Source of the DNA: Gordonia amarae NBRC 15530
GTDB taxonomy: Bacteria; Actinomycetota; Actinomycetes; Mycobacteriales; Mycobacteriaceae
DNA length: 64,000 nucleotides
Direction of reading: 5' to 3'
Assembly (NCBI RefSeq): GCF_000241345.1
Contig: NZ_BAED01000075.1
Coordinates: 1-64,000, forward strand
Each line of letters begins with the position of its first letter. The first letter of the stretch is position 1. Below are positions 42,340 through 50,897 of this stretch, piece by piece. Below the pieces are notes generated by a model, which was not told the origin of the DNA, ran no database searches, and saw nothing but the letters and a program-made list of their open reading frames with translations. The position numbers were made by a program, and so were the translations under genes.

Positions 42340-43789
42340 TCAGCGCGCCGAGCAGATCCTGGCCCGGCTCACCGAGCTGCGCGCCGACGACGCACCCACC
42401 CGGGGCGGTCGGATCCTGTCCTATGTCTACGACCCGGGCCTGGCCGTCGTCGACGAACTGGCGCGCCGTGCCGCGCAGCAGGTGCAGCACGTCAACGGCC
42501 TCGACCCCACGACGTTCGGGTCGGTGGCCCGGATGGAGGCGGACGTGATCGGGTTCGCCGCCGGGATCGTGCACGGCGACGACGCGGTCGGGGTGGTCAC
42601 CAGCGGCGGCACCGAAAGCTGCCTGCTGGCGGTGAAATCGGCCCGGGATCGCTGGCGGGCACGTCACCGGGAGGCGACCGGCATGCCGTCGATCGTCGCG
42701 CCGACGACCGTGCACGCCGCCTTCCACAAGGCGGCCCGCTACTTCGATCTGCGGCTGGACCTTGTGCCCGTCGGCGAGGACGGAACCGTCGGGGCCGACG
42801 ACCTGCTGGCGCGGTGCTCCGGGGACACTGCGCTGGTCGTCGTGTCCGCGCCCTGCTACCCGTTCGGCGTGATCGATCCCGTCGCCGACGTCGCGCCGCG
42901 CGCGGCCGCACTGGGCATCGCCTGCCATGTCGACGCCTGCATCGGCGGCTGGGTGCTGCCCTTCTGGGGAGAAGGACTGCCGCGGTGGGACTTTCGGGTA
43001 CCGGGCGTGACCAGCATGTCGCTGGACGCGCACAAATACGGCTATTCGCCGAAAGGCGTGTCGGTGCTGCTGTTCGCCGACCGCGACGCCAAACGCGCCG
43101 CGTCGTTCGCCACCACCGACTGGCCCGGCTACCCGGTGGTCAACCCGACGATGCTCGGCAGCCGCTCGGCCACCGCACTCGCCGCCGCGTGGGCGATACT
43201 CGAATACCTGGGCGCCGACGGGCTGACGGGGCTGACGGCACGGACCCGGCAGGCCACCGAGACGCTGGCCGGTGTCGTCGCCGGTATCGAGGGGCTGCGG
43301 GTGGCCGGTGCGCCGTCGGGCCCGCTGTTCGCCGTACGCACCGACCCCGAGGCGGCGGCCGGTCGGGGAGTGGACCCGCACCAGTGGTCGGACCGGGTGC
43401 GTGAACTCGGCTGGACCCTGCAGCCGCAGCCCGGACTGCGGCAGCACGGCGGTCCCGCGTTGCCGCCCACCACCCACCTCACCGTCACCCCGGTCACGGC
43501 AGGCATCGTCGACGCCCTGGCGGCGGCGATGACCCGGGCGGCCGACGACGTGCGCGGCCGCCCGCCGATCGACCTGTCCGCCCTCCCGGACGCCCTCCCC
43601 GCGCTGCGCTCCGACGCCCCGCTCGACTCGGCTGCCGCCACCGAGATCCTCGCCGCTCTCGGCCTCGCCGGCGACGGCCCCGCCCTGCCCGACCACCTCG
43701 CCCCCGTCATGGCACTCCTCGAGGTGGTCCCCGCCCCCCGCGCCCAGGAACTGCTCACCGAACTCCTCGCCCGCCTCAACGAGCGATAG
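42332..43789 (+). CDS. PLP-dependent lyase/decarboxylase (sphingosine-phosphate lyase type)
   Basis: The 485-residue product belongs to the group II decarboxylase-like fold. The PLP lysine is in LDAHKYGYSPKG (about residue 239). The cofactor pocket appears in VVTSGGTESCLLAV and VDACIGG. The closest class by eye is the sphingosine-1-phosphate lyase / DOPA-like group. It overlaps the transporter gene by eight bases, so the two probably handle one compound: import, then C-N or C-C cleavage. The final 90 residues are Ala/Leu-rich and may be a separate helical tail. The true substrate is not known. Confidence 0.83.
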   Translation: MTDQRAEQILARLTELRADDAPTRGGRILSYVYDPGLAVVDELARRAAQQVQHVNGLDPTTFGSVARMEADVIGFAAGIVHGDDAVGVVTSGGTESCLLAVKSARDRWRARHREATGMPSIVAPTTVHAAFHKAARYFDLRLDLVPVGEDGTVGADDLLARCSGDTALVVVSAPCYPFGVIDPVADVAPRAAALGIACHVDACIGGWVLPFWGEGLPRWDFRVPGVTSMSLDAHKYGYSPKGVSVLLFADRDAKRAASFATTDWPGYPVVNPTMLGSRSATALAAAWAILEYLGADGLTGLTARTRQATETLAGVVAGIEGLRVAGAPSGPLFAVRTDPEAAAGRGVDPHQWSDRVRELGWTLQPQPGLRQHGGPALPPTTHLTVTPVTAGIVDALAAAMTRAADDVRGRPPIDLSALPDALPALRSDAPLDSAAATEILAALGLAGDGPALPDHLAPVMALLEVVPAPRAQELLTELLARLNER

Positions 43790-43916
43790 TTCCACCTGTA
43801 ATCGAAGGATCCACCCTTTGTGTCCGGTGGATCCTCCAGTTAGGGGTGGATCTATGCGCTGACCAGGCGATTTTCTAACCCGGTCGGTGGTGATGTAACC
43901 TTTCTGAGGTTGCACA

Positions 43917-44011
<95 letters not shown>

Positions 44012-44026
<15 letters not shown>

Positions 44027-44046
44027 GAAAACCCGGTCGGGGCCTC
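44012..44046 (+). terminator. terminator after tRNA-Pro
   Basis: GAGGCCCTGACC pairs with GGTCGGGGCCTC (one mismatch) around a short A-rich loop and is followed by CTCGTTT. The same hairpin recurs, with small changes, at the right end (52056-52090), so the element carries its own copy. Confidence 0.75.
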
Positions 44047-44053
44047 CTCGTTT

Positions 44054-45256
44054 CTACGGCACGATGCTCGCCGATTCCGGCGCTGGCCCGCAGTTGGCCC
44101 GCAGTAGTTTCGACCGGGCATCGTCCAGAGCGTCGGCTACTCGTTCCAGATCATCCGGGAACAGATCGGCGTACGTGTCCAGCGTGAGTGCCGCCGACTT
44201 GTGTCCCAACATCGTCTGCACGGCCTTCACGTTCGCGCCGGCCGAGATCGCCAGCGACGCCGCGGTGTGCCGCAGATCGTGCGGTGTGACCGTGGGGAAG
44301 TCGCCGAGCTGCTTACCGTCGTCGTCGACTGGCCGCAGATCCTCGACGGCCGGCCCGAACTCACGCCGCCGCCACGTGTTCAGTCGCAGCACACCACCTT
44401 GCGCCGCGGTGAACACCAGATCGTCGCGGCCCTTCCCGACCATCACGGCCGCGAGCGGATCCGCGAGGAACCGAGGGAACGGCACCGACCGACGTTCGTG
44501 GTTCTTCGGCGATGACCAGACGATCTTCCCGACTTCGGTGACGGACTGCCGTACGTTCACGCGCCGCCGCAGCATGTCGAAGTCCTGCACCCGCAGCGCC
44601 GCCAGCTCACCGAACCGCAGGCCGGTGTAGGCGAGCATCAGGACAACGACCTCGTACCGTCCGTCGATCGTGTCCGCGAGCTGCGCCACCTGGCCGTGGG
44701 TGAGGTAGGCGCGAGCGACGTGTTCACGGCGTGGGGCCTTCACCCCGGAGACCGGGTTACGGGCGAGTCGTCGGTCCTCGACGGCCAGTGCGCAGATGCC
44801 GCGCAGCACGCCGAGCGCGTTCTCGATGGTCGCCGGTTTCGTGCCGGCGTCGGTCATCTGCTGCACCCATGAACGCACTGCTGACGTTTGAATCTCGTTG
44901 ACCGGGGTAGTGCCCCAGCGGTCCCGGACGTGCGCGTTCCACGTCGTTTCCCGGGTCGCTTTCGTGGTCGCCTTCAAATGTCCGAACGTCGTGACCCACT
45001 GGTCCTTCAACACGGCGACGGTGACATTCCCGGCCCCTGGTGCAACGTAGGTTCCGGTGACGATGGATGAGGTGACCTCAGCTAGGAACTTCGTTGCCTC
45101 GACCTTGGTTCTGAACAGTTTCTCTTGTTCGTCGCCGTCGGCGTCAACCCATCGTGCGCGCCAGCGGGAACCCTTGCCGTGCTTGGCGCTTGGTGTTCCA
45201 TCGACTTTGCTCCATCGGTCCTCGACGCCGGACCGAGGGTTACGTCTTTGGGGCAC
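44054..45256 (-). CDS. int: tyrosine-family integrase
   Basis: The 400-residue product has an N-terminal arm-binding domain, a SAM-like core-binding domain and a C-terminal catalytic domain. The catalytic set is Arg in TGLRFGEL, Lys in SSPKNH, HDLRHTA, LGHKSA and the Tyr in LDTYADLF. It recombines the element with tRNA-Pro. The GTG at 45256 has GGAGAG upstream and overlaps the end of the XRE gene by 17 bases, so the two may be co-translated. An arm-type site pair lies within its last codons. Confidence 0.95.
   Translation of the reverse strand: MPQRRNPRSGVEDRWSKVDGTPSAKHGKGSRWRARWVDADGDEQEKLFRTKVEATKFLAEVTSSIVTGTYVAPGAGNVTVAVLKDQWVTTFGHLKATTKATRETTWNAHVRDRWGTTPVNEIQTSAVRSWVQQMTDAGTKPATIENALGVLRGICALAVEDRRLARNPVSGVKAPRREHVARAYLTHGQVAQLADTIDGRYEVVVLMLAYTGLRFGELAALRVQDFDMLRRRVNVRQSVTEVGKIVWSSPKNHERRSVPFPRFLADPLAAVMVGKGRDDLVFTAAQGGVLRLNTWRRREFGPAVEDLRPVDDDGKQLGDFPTVTPHDLRHTAASLAISAGANVKAVQTMLGHKSAALTLDTYADLFPDDLERVADALDDARSKLLRANCGPAPESASIVP
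44084..44107. promoter_or_regulatory. integrase arm-type site, left
   Basis: Two direct copies of TGGCCCGCAG separated by one T and followed by TAG. The same 24-base arrangement, with one change, occurs at 51868-51891 near the other end. It falls within the integrase gene's 3' end. Confidence 0.65.
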
Positions 45257-45836
45257 GCCATCTCTCCATCTTCTGCCGGTTCGCGGCAACAATGTCGTCA
45301 GCGGGACCGATATTCAATCCTTTGCGTATCTCGGTTTCCGGCTGCTCCGCGTACGCGATTGTTGTTCGCATCCCTTGCCGAACGTCGATGAGCCGACGTA
45401 TGTCCTCGATCGCCGAGAACGCCGCATTGAACGCCCGGTTGAGATCCGGGCCGAGGTTGTCGTCTGGGGCATCCGCGAGGTGCGATAGATCCTCTGGGGA
45501 CATTCGTAGCTGACGCTGGGCGGTGTCCAGCTTGTCTATCAATGAGTTCAGCTCATCGACTGCCGCAGTCCATGTTTGGGTGAACGCGTGCAGCGCCTCA
45601 GCTTGAGGTCTCTCGTGTTGTGTGACCAGTTCGTCAAGCGTCACGGCGATGGTTTCGGCTATCGCGATCGCCTCGCCGAGTCGCGGTTCGCGCTTGCCTG
45701 TCTCGATCCGATGAATACCTGAGGCGTCGATGCGTACGCCGGTCCTGTTCTCCAACTGCTCGCTGAATGCGCGCTGAGTGAGTCCTCTGTCCTCGCGAAG
45801 GCGTCGCAGCGCTGGGCCGAACCTGTCCTGTTGCAT
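45240..45836 (-). CDS. XRE-family regulator of the element
   Basis: The 198-residue product has an N-terminal lambda-repressor-like helix-turn-helix (residues 8-70, with LTQRAFSEQLENRTGVRIDA and IHRIETGKREPRLGEA). A mainly helical C-terminal region follows. It is divergent from the excisionase gene across about 100 bp, as a lysogeny-type repressor would be. It overlaps the integrase start, so it may co-regulate integration. I infer that it keeps the element quiet. Confidence 0.85.
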   Translation of the reverse strand: MQQDRFGPALRRLREDRGLTQRAFSEQLENRTGVRIDASGIHRIETGKREPRLGEAIAIAETIAVTLDELVTQHERPQAEALHAFTQTWTAAVDELNSLIDKLDTAQRQLRMSPEDLSHLADAPDDNLGPDLNRAFNAAFSAIEDIRRLIDVRQGMRTTIAYAEQPETEIRKGLNIGPADDIVAANRQKMERWRAPKT

Positions 45837-45855
45837 TCACACACCGTAGTGCCAC

Positions 45856-45884
45856 TTGACAACACGTACAACCGTGCCGATGAT
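45856..45884 (+). promoter_or_regulatory. promoter of the excisionase operon
   Basis: TTGACA at 45856-45861 and GATGAT at 45879-45884 are separated by 17 bases, upstream of the excisionase ATG. The nearby ACAACACGTACAACCGT half-repeats could be XRE operators. Confidence 0.5.
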
Positions 45885-45938
45885 GAAATTGCTCTGCACG
45901 CAGCATGTTGCAGAACAGCATCAGAAACGAGGGTTTAC

Positions 45939-46151
45939 ATGACCAAGGACCAGTTTGACGACGTCATCACCACCAAGCAGGCGTGCGAGCACTGGCCGTT
46001 CCTCAACCCGAACACCCTGCGCTACCTGCGTCACAAGGGTGAGGGGCCGGCGTCGTTCGTCATCAACGGCCGCGTTCTGTACCGGCGCGCCGAGGTTGAA
46101 CGCTGGCTCGCCGAGCAGGAGCAGGCCACCACCCGAGGTGGCGCGGCATAG
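45939..46151 (+). CDS. excisionase-like helix-turn-helix protein
   Basis: The 70-residue product is a MerR/HTH_17-type DNA-binding protein. The pattern is TTKQACEHWPFLNPNTLRYL followed by INGRVLYRRAEVERWL, which typically contacts attachment-site DNA. Such proteins act as excisionases or recombination directionality factors beside tyrosine integrases. GAGGG lies upstream of the ATG. It is the first gene of the rightward operon, divergent from the repressor. Confidence 0.85.
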   Translation: MTKDQFDDVITTKQACEHWPFLNPNTLRYLRHKGEGPASFVINGRVLYRRAEVERWLAEQEQATTRGGAA

Positions 46152-46225
46152 CCGCTCCGCGTGGCCGAGACCGCGCACCCGACCATCGGGCACGACACCA
46201 CACGATCGAAACACGAAGGAACACA

Positions 46226-46459
46226 ATGACACTCCCCTCAGTCGACGCCATCGCCGAGAAGACGGTTCACCTCGCCGGCACCGGCGATAACCGCAGCTCC
46301 TACGGCAACGCATCGGTCAGCATCACCGACGACGGACAGGTGTGGATCAACATTCCTGACCGGCACTACGGGCACGCTCCCAGCTACAACTTGACCCGCG
46401 CCGACGCCGAACGGTTCCTCGCGGCGCTCCAGTCGGTGATGAGCGAGGTCCCGGCGTGA
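46226..46459 (+). CDS. hypothetical element protein
   Basis: This is a 77-residue acidic protein with alternating polar strands (SYGNASVSITDDGQVWINIP) and a C-terminal helix (TRADAERFLAALQSVM). No family is known to me. It starts 74 bp after the excisionase gene and its stop overlaps the next start (GTGA), so it belongs to a tightly packed operon. The pattern suggests a small beta-alpha domain, with no membrane segment. Confidence 0.6.
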   Translation: MTLPSVDAIAEKTVHLAGTGDNRSSYGNASVSITDDGQVWINIPDRHYGHAPSYNLTRADAERFLAALQSVMSEVPA

Positions 46460-46632
46460 ACGACCGCTACGGGCACCTGGTGGCGCACGCCGACACCGGC
46501 ATCGGCGCCGACGAGTACCGCGGCCCGGCCCGCTTCACCCGCGCCACCGAAAAGACAGTGCCCCCGGCCAGCACCGCCAAGCACCAGACCGAGGGCAACG
46601 AACCCACCGCTATGAAAGAGCAGATCCGATGA
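46456..46632 (+). CDS. hypothetical element protein
   Basis: A 58-residue hydrophilic frame starts at a GTG overlapping the previous stop and itself overlaps the next ATG (ATGA). Its first 30 residues (NDRYGHLVAHADTGIGADEY) are charged, and the rest is likely disordered. No family is recognised. Overlap on both sides is the main evidence that it is a gene. Confidence 0.55.
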   Translation: MNDRYGHLVAHADTGIGADEYRGPARFTRATEKTVPPASTAKHQTEGNEPTAMKEQIR

Positions 46633-46895
46633 ACAACAACCTTACCCGCCCGATGCCGGCCGCAACCCTGCTCGCCGAAGCCGACACGATCCTCGACCAG
46701 CCCGGCACATTCGACGACGCCGTCGACCGCCTGGTCGAACTGGTCACCGCCGTACACGGCGACGTCGACGACCTCGACATTCCGGGTCTCGCCGCCGACG
46801 TCATCGACTGCTACAGCGACCGCGAGGGCTGGGTCGTCGTGGTCGGTGTCGATTTCTGGGAATTCGTGGAGGACGCCCGCAGGAGCGCGCCGTGA
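46629..46895 (+). CDS. hypothetical element protein
   Basis: This 88-residue acidic, helical protein (ATLLAEADTILDQPGTFDDA, then DDLDIPGLAADVIDCY) has a Trp-rich end (GWVVVVGVDFWEFVEDARR). It overlaps the genes before and after. The composition would suit a small regulator or anti-restriction-type mimic of DNA, but that is only a guess from charge. No motif gives a function. Confidence 0.6.
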   Translation: MNNNLTRPMPAATLLAEADTILDQPGTFDDAVDRLVELVTAVHGDVDDLDIPGLAADVIDCYSDREGWVVVVGVDFWEFVEDARRSAP

Positions 46896-46963
46896 CCTCG
46901 CTCGCGGTCGCCGTGGCCGCTGCAACCACCGTCGCCTACCTGGCCGGCAGATACACCCCGTAA
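46892..46963 (+). CDS. tiny hydrophobic peptide
   Basis: A 23-residue frame begins with a GTG that overlaps the preceding stop and reads VTSLAVAVAAATTVAYLAG plus four residues. It is hydrophobic throughout and could be a membrane peptide. Overlap with the upstream gene supports it, but it is very short. Confidence 0.35.
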   Translation: MTSLAVAVAAATTVAYLAGRYTP

Positions 46964-47035
46964 ACGCCTGTGGCGGCCGTCCCAACTCTCACCCCGGGAC
47001 GGCCGCCACCAGAACAGAACCGCGAGGCCCAGAGT

Positions 47036-47350
47036 ATGCCGCACACCAGCCCCGAGCAACCACCCACCGACCGCCCGCACCTCGACTACGAGAGCGCAAA
47101 CCGGTTGCGGTACCAGCTCACCCAGGCCGCCGTCCTACCCGACGACATCGACCGCGCCGACTTCATCGAACTGCTCACGGCTGGTGTCCGCGACATCTAC
47201 CACCGCGACCTCGACGACTACCGGCACGCCCACAAGGCCGCCGCGGTCGCCGTGTCCCAGGCCGCCGACTGGACCGCCGTAGCGAAACGAGTCCGAGACC
47301 GAGACCAGGCACTCAAATCCGGCGCCTACATCCCCAGGAGAACCGCGTGA
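47036..47350 (+). CDS. hypothetical element protein
   Basis: A 104-residue mainly helical protein with an Arg/Asp-rich sequence (ANRLRYQLTQAAVLPDDIDR, then AVAKRVRDRDQALKS). The ATG at 47036 has GAGG upstream. Its stop overlaps the GTG of the RepA-like gene, so it is probably its partner. I know no family. Confidence 0.6.
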   Translation: MPHTSPEQPPTDRPHLDYESANRLRYQLTQAAVLPDDIDRADFIELLTAGVRDIYHRDLDDYRHAHKAAAVAVSQAADWTAVAKRVRDRDQALKSGAYIPRRTA

Positions 47351-48534
47351 GCGTCCCGAACTACCACGGCAAGCCGGAGTACGACGAGAACGGGATGCCC
47401 GTGGAAGTGCGTCCGGACGTACCCGCTGCACCTCGACGCCGAAAGCGCACCCGTGGCGCAAATCGGGACGCGTCCGGACCTATAGACCCGGACGCGTCCC
47501 GACGCTCTGACATGCACGTTTCCGAACTGAATTCGAAGGTGCGTCCGGACCTTGAAAACGGGTCTGAACGCGTCCCAGACGCGTCCCGGACGCACCTGCT
47601 CGAACTGGGTTTCGTCGACGTCGCCGACGTGCTCGACAACGGCATACCCGACCCGCCTACCCCAGACATCGGACTCCGCACAGACGGCGTCGGCCTGTTC
47701 TACAGCGGGCAGTACAACGTTGTGTTCGGCGATCCCGAGTCCGGTAAAACCCTGCTGCTCGACTACGTGACGGCCGAAGTCCTCAACGCCGGCGGTGGTG
47801 TGCTGCGCATCGACCTCGACCACAACGGCCCAGAGCCGACAGTCACCCGGCTACTGGACTTCGGCGCCGACGAGAAGCGACTCCGCGACCACGAACGGTT
47901 CCTGTACATCCAGCCCGACAGCTCCGCCCAGATTCGCGAGATTGCGGCCGTGATGACCGTGTGGGAACCGAACCTGGTGGTGATTGACTCCCTTGGCGAG
48001 CTGGTACCGCTGTGTAGCGCAGGCACCGACAAGGCCGACGACTTCACCGCGGTGCACCGCCGCTACATCAAGCCGTTCACCGACACCGGCGCCGCCGTCG
48101 TGGCGATCGACCATCTGTCGAAGGGAAGCGATTCCCGCGCATACGGCGCAACCGGCACGGTGGCGAAGAAGCGCGTGATCGGTGGCACCTCGATCCGGGT
48201 GACCGTCGATTCTGCATTCACCCCCGGCAAGGGTGGCTCCGCGTTCCTGGCGATCCACAAGGACCGGCACGGCGGTCTCCGGCAGAGCTCACCCACCGGT
48301 GACAAGGAACCGCTCGCGGGCAAGTTCGTGATGCTCGCCGACAAGACGTCGATTCACCCACCGGCCGCCGATGCCCGGAACCCCGGCGAGACCGCACCGG
48401 CCGAGGACATCGCGGCGGTCGCCGGTCTCGAACCGCCGCCGACGTCTGGGAACGATGCGCAGAAGCGCCTGCACTGGAACGCCCATCGAGCCCGCACCGC
48501 CTACAAGGCATGGAAGAAAGAGAACCAACGATGA
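47347..48534 (+). CDS. RepA-like AAA ATPase (DnaB/RecA fold)
   Basis: The 395-residue product has an unstructured N-terminus (residues 1-85), then a RecA-like ATPase core of the AAA_25/RepA type. Walker A is GDPESGKT, Walker B is LVVIDSLGEL, and a GGTSIRVTV strand follows. It is the likely replication helicase or initiator of the element when excised. The N-terminal coding region carries GGACGCGTCC-type repeats that may be its own origin. It overlaps the genes before (GTGA) and after (ATGA). Confidence 0.8.
   Translation: MSVPNYHGKPEYDENGMPVEVRPDVPAAPRRRKRTRGANRDASGPIDPDASRRSDMHVSELNSKVRPDLENGSERVPDASRTHLLELGFVDVADVLDNGIPDPPTPDIGLRTDGVGLFYSGQYNVVFGDPESGKTLLLDYVTAEVLNAGGGVLRIDLDHNGPEPTVTRLLDFGADEKRLRDHERFLYIQPDSSAQIREIAAVMTVWEPNLVVIDSLGELVPLCSAGTDKADDFTAVHRRYIKPFTDTGAAVVAIDHLSKGSDSRAYGATGTVAKKRVIGGTSIRVTVDSAFTPGKGGSAFLAIHKDRHGGLRQSSPTGDKEPLAGKFVMLADKTSIHPPAADARNPGETAPAEDIAAVAGLEPPPTSGNDAQKRLHWNAHRARTAYKAWKKENQR
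47408..47596. promoter_or_regulatory. iteron-like repeats, possible replication origin
   Basis: GGGACGCGTCCGG (47465-47477) pairs exactly with 47488-47500 around the AT-rich centre ACCTATAGAC. Further copies of the TGCGTCCGGAC / GACGCGTCCC motif lie at 47408, 47539, 47566 and 47578. All are inside the RepA-like gene, as is common for origins of phage and satellite initiators. Confidence 0.55.
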
Positions 48535-48944
48535 GCGCCGAACGCCGGTGCAAGGACTGCCCCACCGATCGGCCGCAACGGCCGGCACCGCACCCCGGCC
48601 CCCGATGCCACACCCACCACCGCGCCAAACGACGCGCCGACGCAACCCGCGCCCACGCCCGCCGAGTCGAAACCGTCTACGGCATCACCGGCGACGACTA
48701 CGACCGCCTGTACGCCGCACAGGGCGGTGTGTGCGCCATCTGCCAACGCGCCACCGGCAAAGCACGCCGCCTGGCCGTCGACCACAACCACGACACCGGC
48801 GACGTTCGCGGCCTGCTGTGTGGGCCGTGCAACCACATCCTGATCGGCCGGTGGCCGCGTGACGCCCTCGCCCGCGCCGTCACCTACCTCGACCACCCAC
48901 CAGCCGCACAAACCCTCAACCAACCCCGAACGGACCCCACATGA
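48531..48944 (+). CDS. endonuclease VII-like HNH protein
   Basis: The 137-residue product has zinc-binding CKDC and CHTHH at the N-terminus. A recombination-endonuclease VII core follows: VCAICQRATGKARRLAVDHN, then HDTGDVRGLLCGPCN. These proteins cut branched or cruciform DNA in phages and plasmids. It overlaps the RepA-like gene (ATGA) and the next small gene. It probably resolves replication or recombination intermediates of the element. Confidence 0.85.
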   Translation: MSAERRCKDCPTDRPQRPAPHPGPRCHTHHRAKRRADATRAHARRVETVYGITGDDYDRLYAAQGGVCAICQRATGKARRLAVDHNHDTGDVRGLLCGPCNHILIGRWPRDALARAVTYLDHPPAAQTLNQPRTDPT

Positions 48945-49105
48945 CCGACACCAGCCGCCCCAGCAACGCCCAACGACGCGAAATGGCCTACCGACTCCAC
49001 GACCTCGCCAACCGCGCCCGCGCCGGCGAATACACACACCCCCAACTCGCCGCCCTATCCGACGCCATCGACCAATGGCACGACCACCACATCGGAGACC
49101 AGTGA
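48941..49105 (+). CDS. small element protein
   Basis: A 54-residue helical, polar protein (SNAQRREMAYRLHDLANRAR, then QLAALSDAIDQWHDHH) starts at an ATG overlapping the endonuclease stop. The next gene follows after two bases. No family is known. The packing supports it as a gene. Confidence 0.55.
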   Translation: MTDTSRPSNAQRREMAYRLHDLANRARAGEYTHPQLAALSDAIDQWHDHHIGDQ

Positions 49106-49107
49106 CC

Positions 49108-49482
49108 ATGCGCCGAGACAGCGAATGGCTCGAACGCCGCGGACACCACCGCATCAACGGCGTGAACTACCGATCCATCAACCGCCGAGCACCCAACCTC
49201 CCATCACCCCAACAACCACCCCACCACTGCCGAACATGCGGCGAACCCATCAAGCCCTACGCCGAACACTCCATCGCCCTCACACCCGACACCACCAGCA
49301 CCCGCGCCACCTACCACGCCCACCACACCCCCAACGACGAGAACACCACCCCCGCAAAGAACCGCCGAGAAGCCTGGACCAAACACCACGCACTCAACCA
49401 ACGAGACAAAGCCATAGCCCGCATAGACAAGAAGATCGAACGATCACAGCGAATCCAAGAACAACACCGCCGAGGCCAGTAA
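49108..49482 (+). CDS. small His/Arg-rich zinc-ribbon-like protein
   Basis: The 124-residue product is very basic with a single CxxC pair (HHCRTCGEPIKPYAEHS) and a C-terminal helix (KAIARIDKKIERSQRIQEQH) that could be a coiled coil. It could bind DNA or metal. It sits after the endonuclease in the same tight run, and a 90-bp promoter-like gap follows. No family is recognised. Confidence 0.55.
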   Translation: MRRDSEWLERRGHHRINGVNYRSINRRAPNLPSPQQPPHHCRTCGEPIKPYAEHSIALTPDTTSTRATYHAHHTPNDENTTPAKNRREAWTKHHALNQRDKAIARIDKKIERSQRIQEQHRRGQ

Positions 49483-49572
49483 AGCCGGCGCGAGTTCCGC
49501 CCGTTGCGTGCGGGTACGGGACGATCAATTGCCATAAACTGTTGTTACACATCATGATTGGAGATTCACACC

Positions 49573-50268
49573 ATGTCTGAGATTCTTTCGCCGGAGCAGG
49601 CGCGGCAGGAGGTGACGGCCGCCGAGGCCGCGGTCGCCGACGCCGAACAGCAGATCGCCGACGGAGGCACCGTCACCCCGTCGACGTTCTCGAAACTCAA
49701 GGACGCGTTGACGTTCGCCCGGTTGCGGGCCGAGGGTGCTGAGAAGCGCGCCAAGGCCACCGCCGAGGCCGCGGTCGCCGCCGAACGCCGGTCCCAGCTC
49801 GACGCGCTGGCCGCCGACGTCGCCGACCTGACCGACTGCACACCCGTCTACGTCGCGTACGCCGCGCTCGTCGCCGCGCACACCGAGTTCGGTGCGGTGC
49901 TCGCCGATCGGTCTGCCCGCATCGACGACGCCGGCCGACGTGCCGACGCCCTCGACGTGCCCGAGCAGGTCGCCGGCCTCGCCCGGTTCCGCGCCGACCG
50001 AGGCGCCGAGCAGGCCGCCAAGGATGCGCACGGCCGGCACCCGAGTCAGGGGCCGCACGAGTTCCTGACACCCGAGGAGCAGGGCACCGCCGTGGCCGCA
50101 CGTGAGCAGTGGGCCGCCGACTCGCTCGCCGAGTCCGAACGGCAGACGGCCGAGTACATCGCCGAGGAGAACGCCCGCGAGCAGCGAGCACGCGAGGAGT
50201 ACGAGGCGCTGCAACGGCGCCTTGCCGAGGAACGCAAACCCCGATACAAGCAGGAGGTCACCCGATGA
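49573..50268 (+). CDS. coiled-coil element protein
   Basis: The 231-residue product is almost entirely helical and Ala/Glu-rich (AAEAAVADAEQQIADGG; later AEYIAEENAREQRAREEYEA), so it likely forms a coiled coil. GATTGGAGATTC before the ATG gives a ribosome site. The preceding 90 bp are AT-rich and may hold a promoter. It overlaps the next gene (ATGA). Structural or scaffold roles are possible, but no phage capsid genes are nearby. Confidence 0.65.
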   Translation: MSEILSPEQARQEVTAAEAAVADAEQQIADGGTVTPSTFSKLKDALTFARLRAEGAEKRAKATAEAAVAAERRSQLDALAADVADLTDCTPVYVAYAALVAAHTEFGAVLADRSARIDDAGRRADALDVPEQVAGLARFRADRGAEQAAKDAHGRHPSQGPHEFLTPEEQGTAVAAREQWAADSLAESERQTAEYIAEENAREQRAREEYEALQRRLAEERKPRYKQEVTR

Positions 50269-50612
50269 ACACCAGCCCGAACAAGAAGCTCACCATCCAC
50301 GAGCCCGCAGCACGCCCGCAGGTGGTCCGCATGGATCCGCACACACCGGGCGCGCACCACTCCGCGGTGCGGATCTTCGACGACGAGCGGCCGGGCGCCG
50401 AGGCAGCGCAGCGCCAGCAGGCCGCCACCACCGCCGCCGAGCAGGACCGCGCCGCGAACAGCGCCGAGCAGATGCACGCTCGGCAGGTGGCCGAGGCCGC
50501 CGAGCAGACGGCCACCGCCGAGGCCGCGGTTCACCAGTCGGCGGAGTGGAAGGCGTTCATGCTCGCGCAGGAGAACGAACGCCGGCTCAAGGCCGCAGGG
50601 CTCAAGTCGTGA
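50265..50612 (+). CDS. Ala/Gln-rich helical element protein
   Basis: The 115-residue product has a basic N-terminus (MNTSPNKKLTIHEPAARPQ) and a long Ala/Glu/Gln-rich helix (AAQRQQAATTAAEQDRAA onward). It pairs by overlap with the coiled-coil gene before it and with a short gene after it. The two helical proteins may interact. The function is unknown. Confidence 0.55.
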   Translation: MNTSPNKKLTIHEPAARPQVVRMDPHTPGAHHSAVRIFDDERPGAEAAQRQQAATTAAEQDRAANSAEQMHARQVAEAAEQTATAEAAVHQSAEWKAFMLAQENERRLKAAGLKS

Positions 50613-50737
50613 GCGTGCCGGCCGAGGCCGTCCGGTTGTTGGATGGTCTCGACGAGCTGGTGACGACACGCGAGACTCGCGTGTTCATCGACGGGATACG
50701 AACCGGGCTCACCCTCGCCGACCTCGACGACGAGTGA
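50609..50737 (+). CDS. short acidic element protein
   Basis: A 42-residue frame begins with a GTG overlapping the previous stop and reads VPAEAVRLLDGLDELVTTRE at its start. It ends shortly before a strong terminator. Too small for a family call. Confidence 0.45.
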   Translation: MSVPAEAVRLLDGLDELVTTRETRVFIDGIRTGLTLADLDDE

Positions 50738-50749
50738 GCCACCCCCGGT

Positions 50750-50779
50750 TGCCCCGGCACCCCACCAGGTGCCGGGGCA
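50750..50779 (+). terminator. terminator of the element operon
   Basis: TGCCCCGGCACC (50750-50761) pairs exactly with 50768-50779 around CCACCA. No long T run follows, but the 12-bp GC stem is strong and sits at the end of the rightward gene run. Confidence 0.7.
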
Positions 50780-50897
50780 TCGTCGTGTGTCGGTTCGTGG
50801 TGTTCGAACACGCGGCGTGTCTAAGTGGGGTATTCCCAAATAGACACCCCCGACCGACGCCATCAGTCCAGCAAAGTAGGGCCGGAAAGTGGATTGT

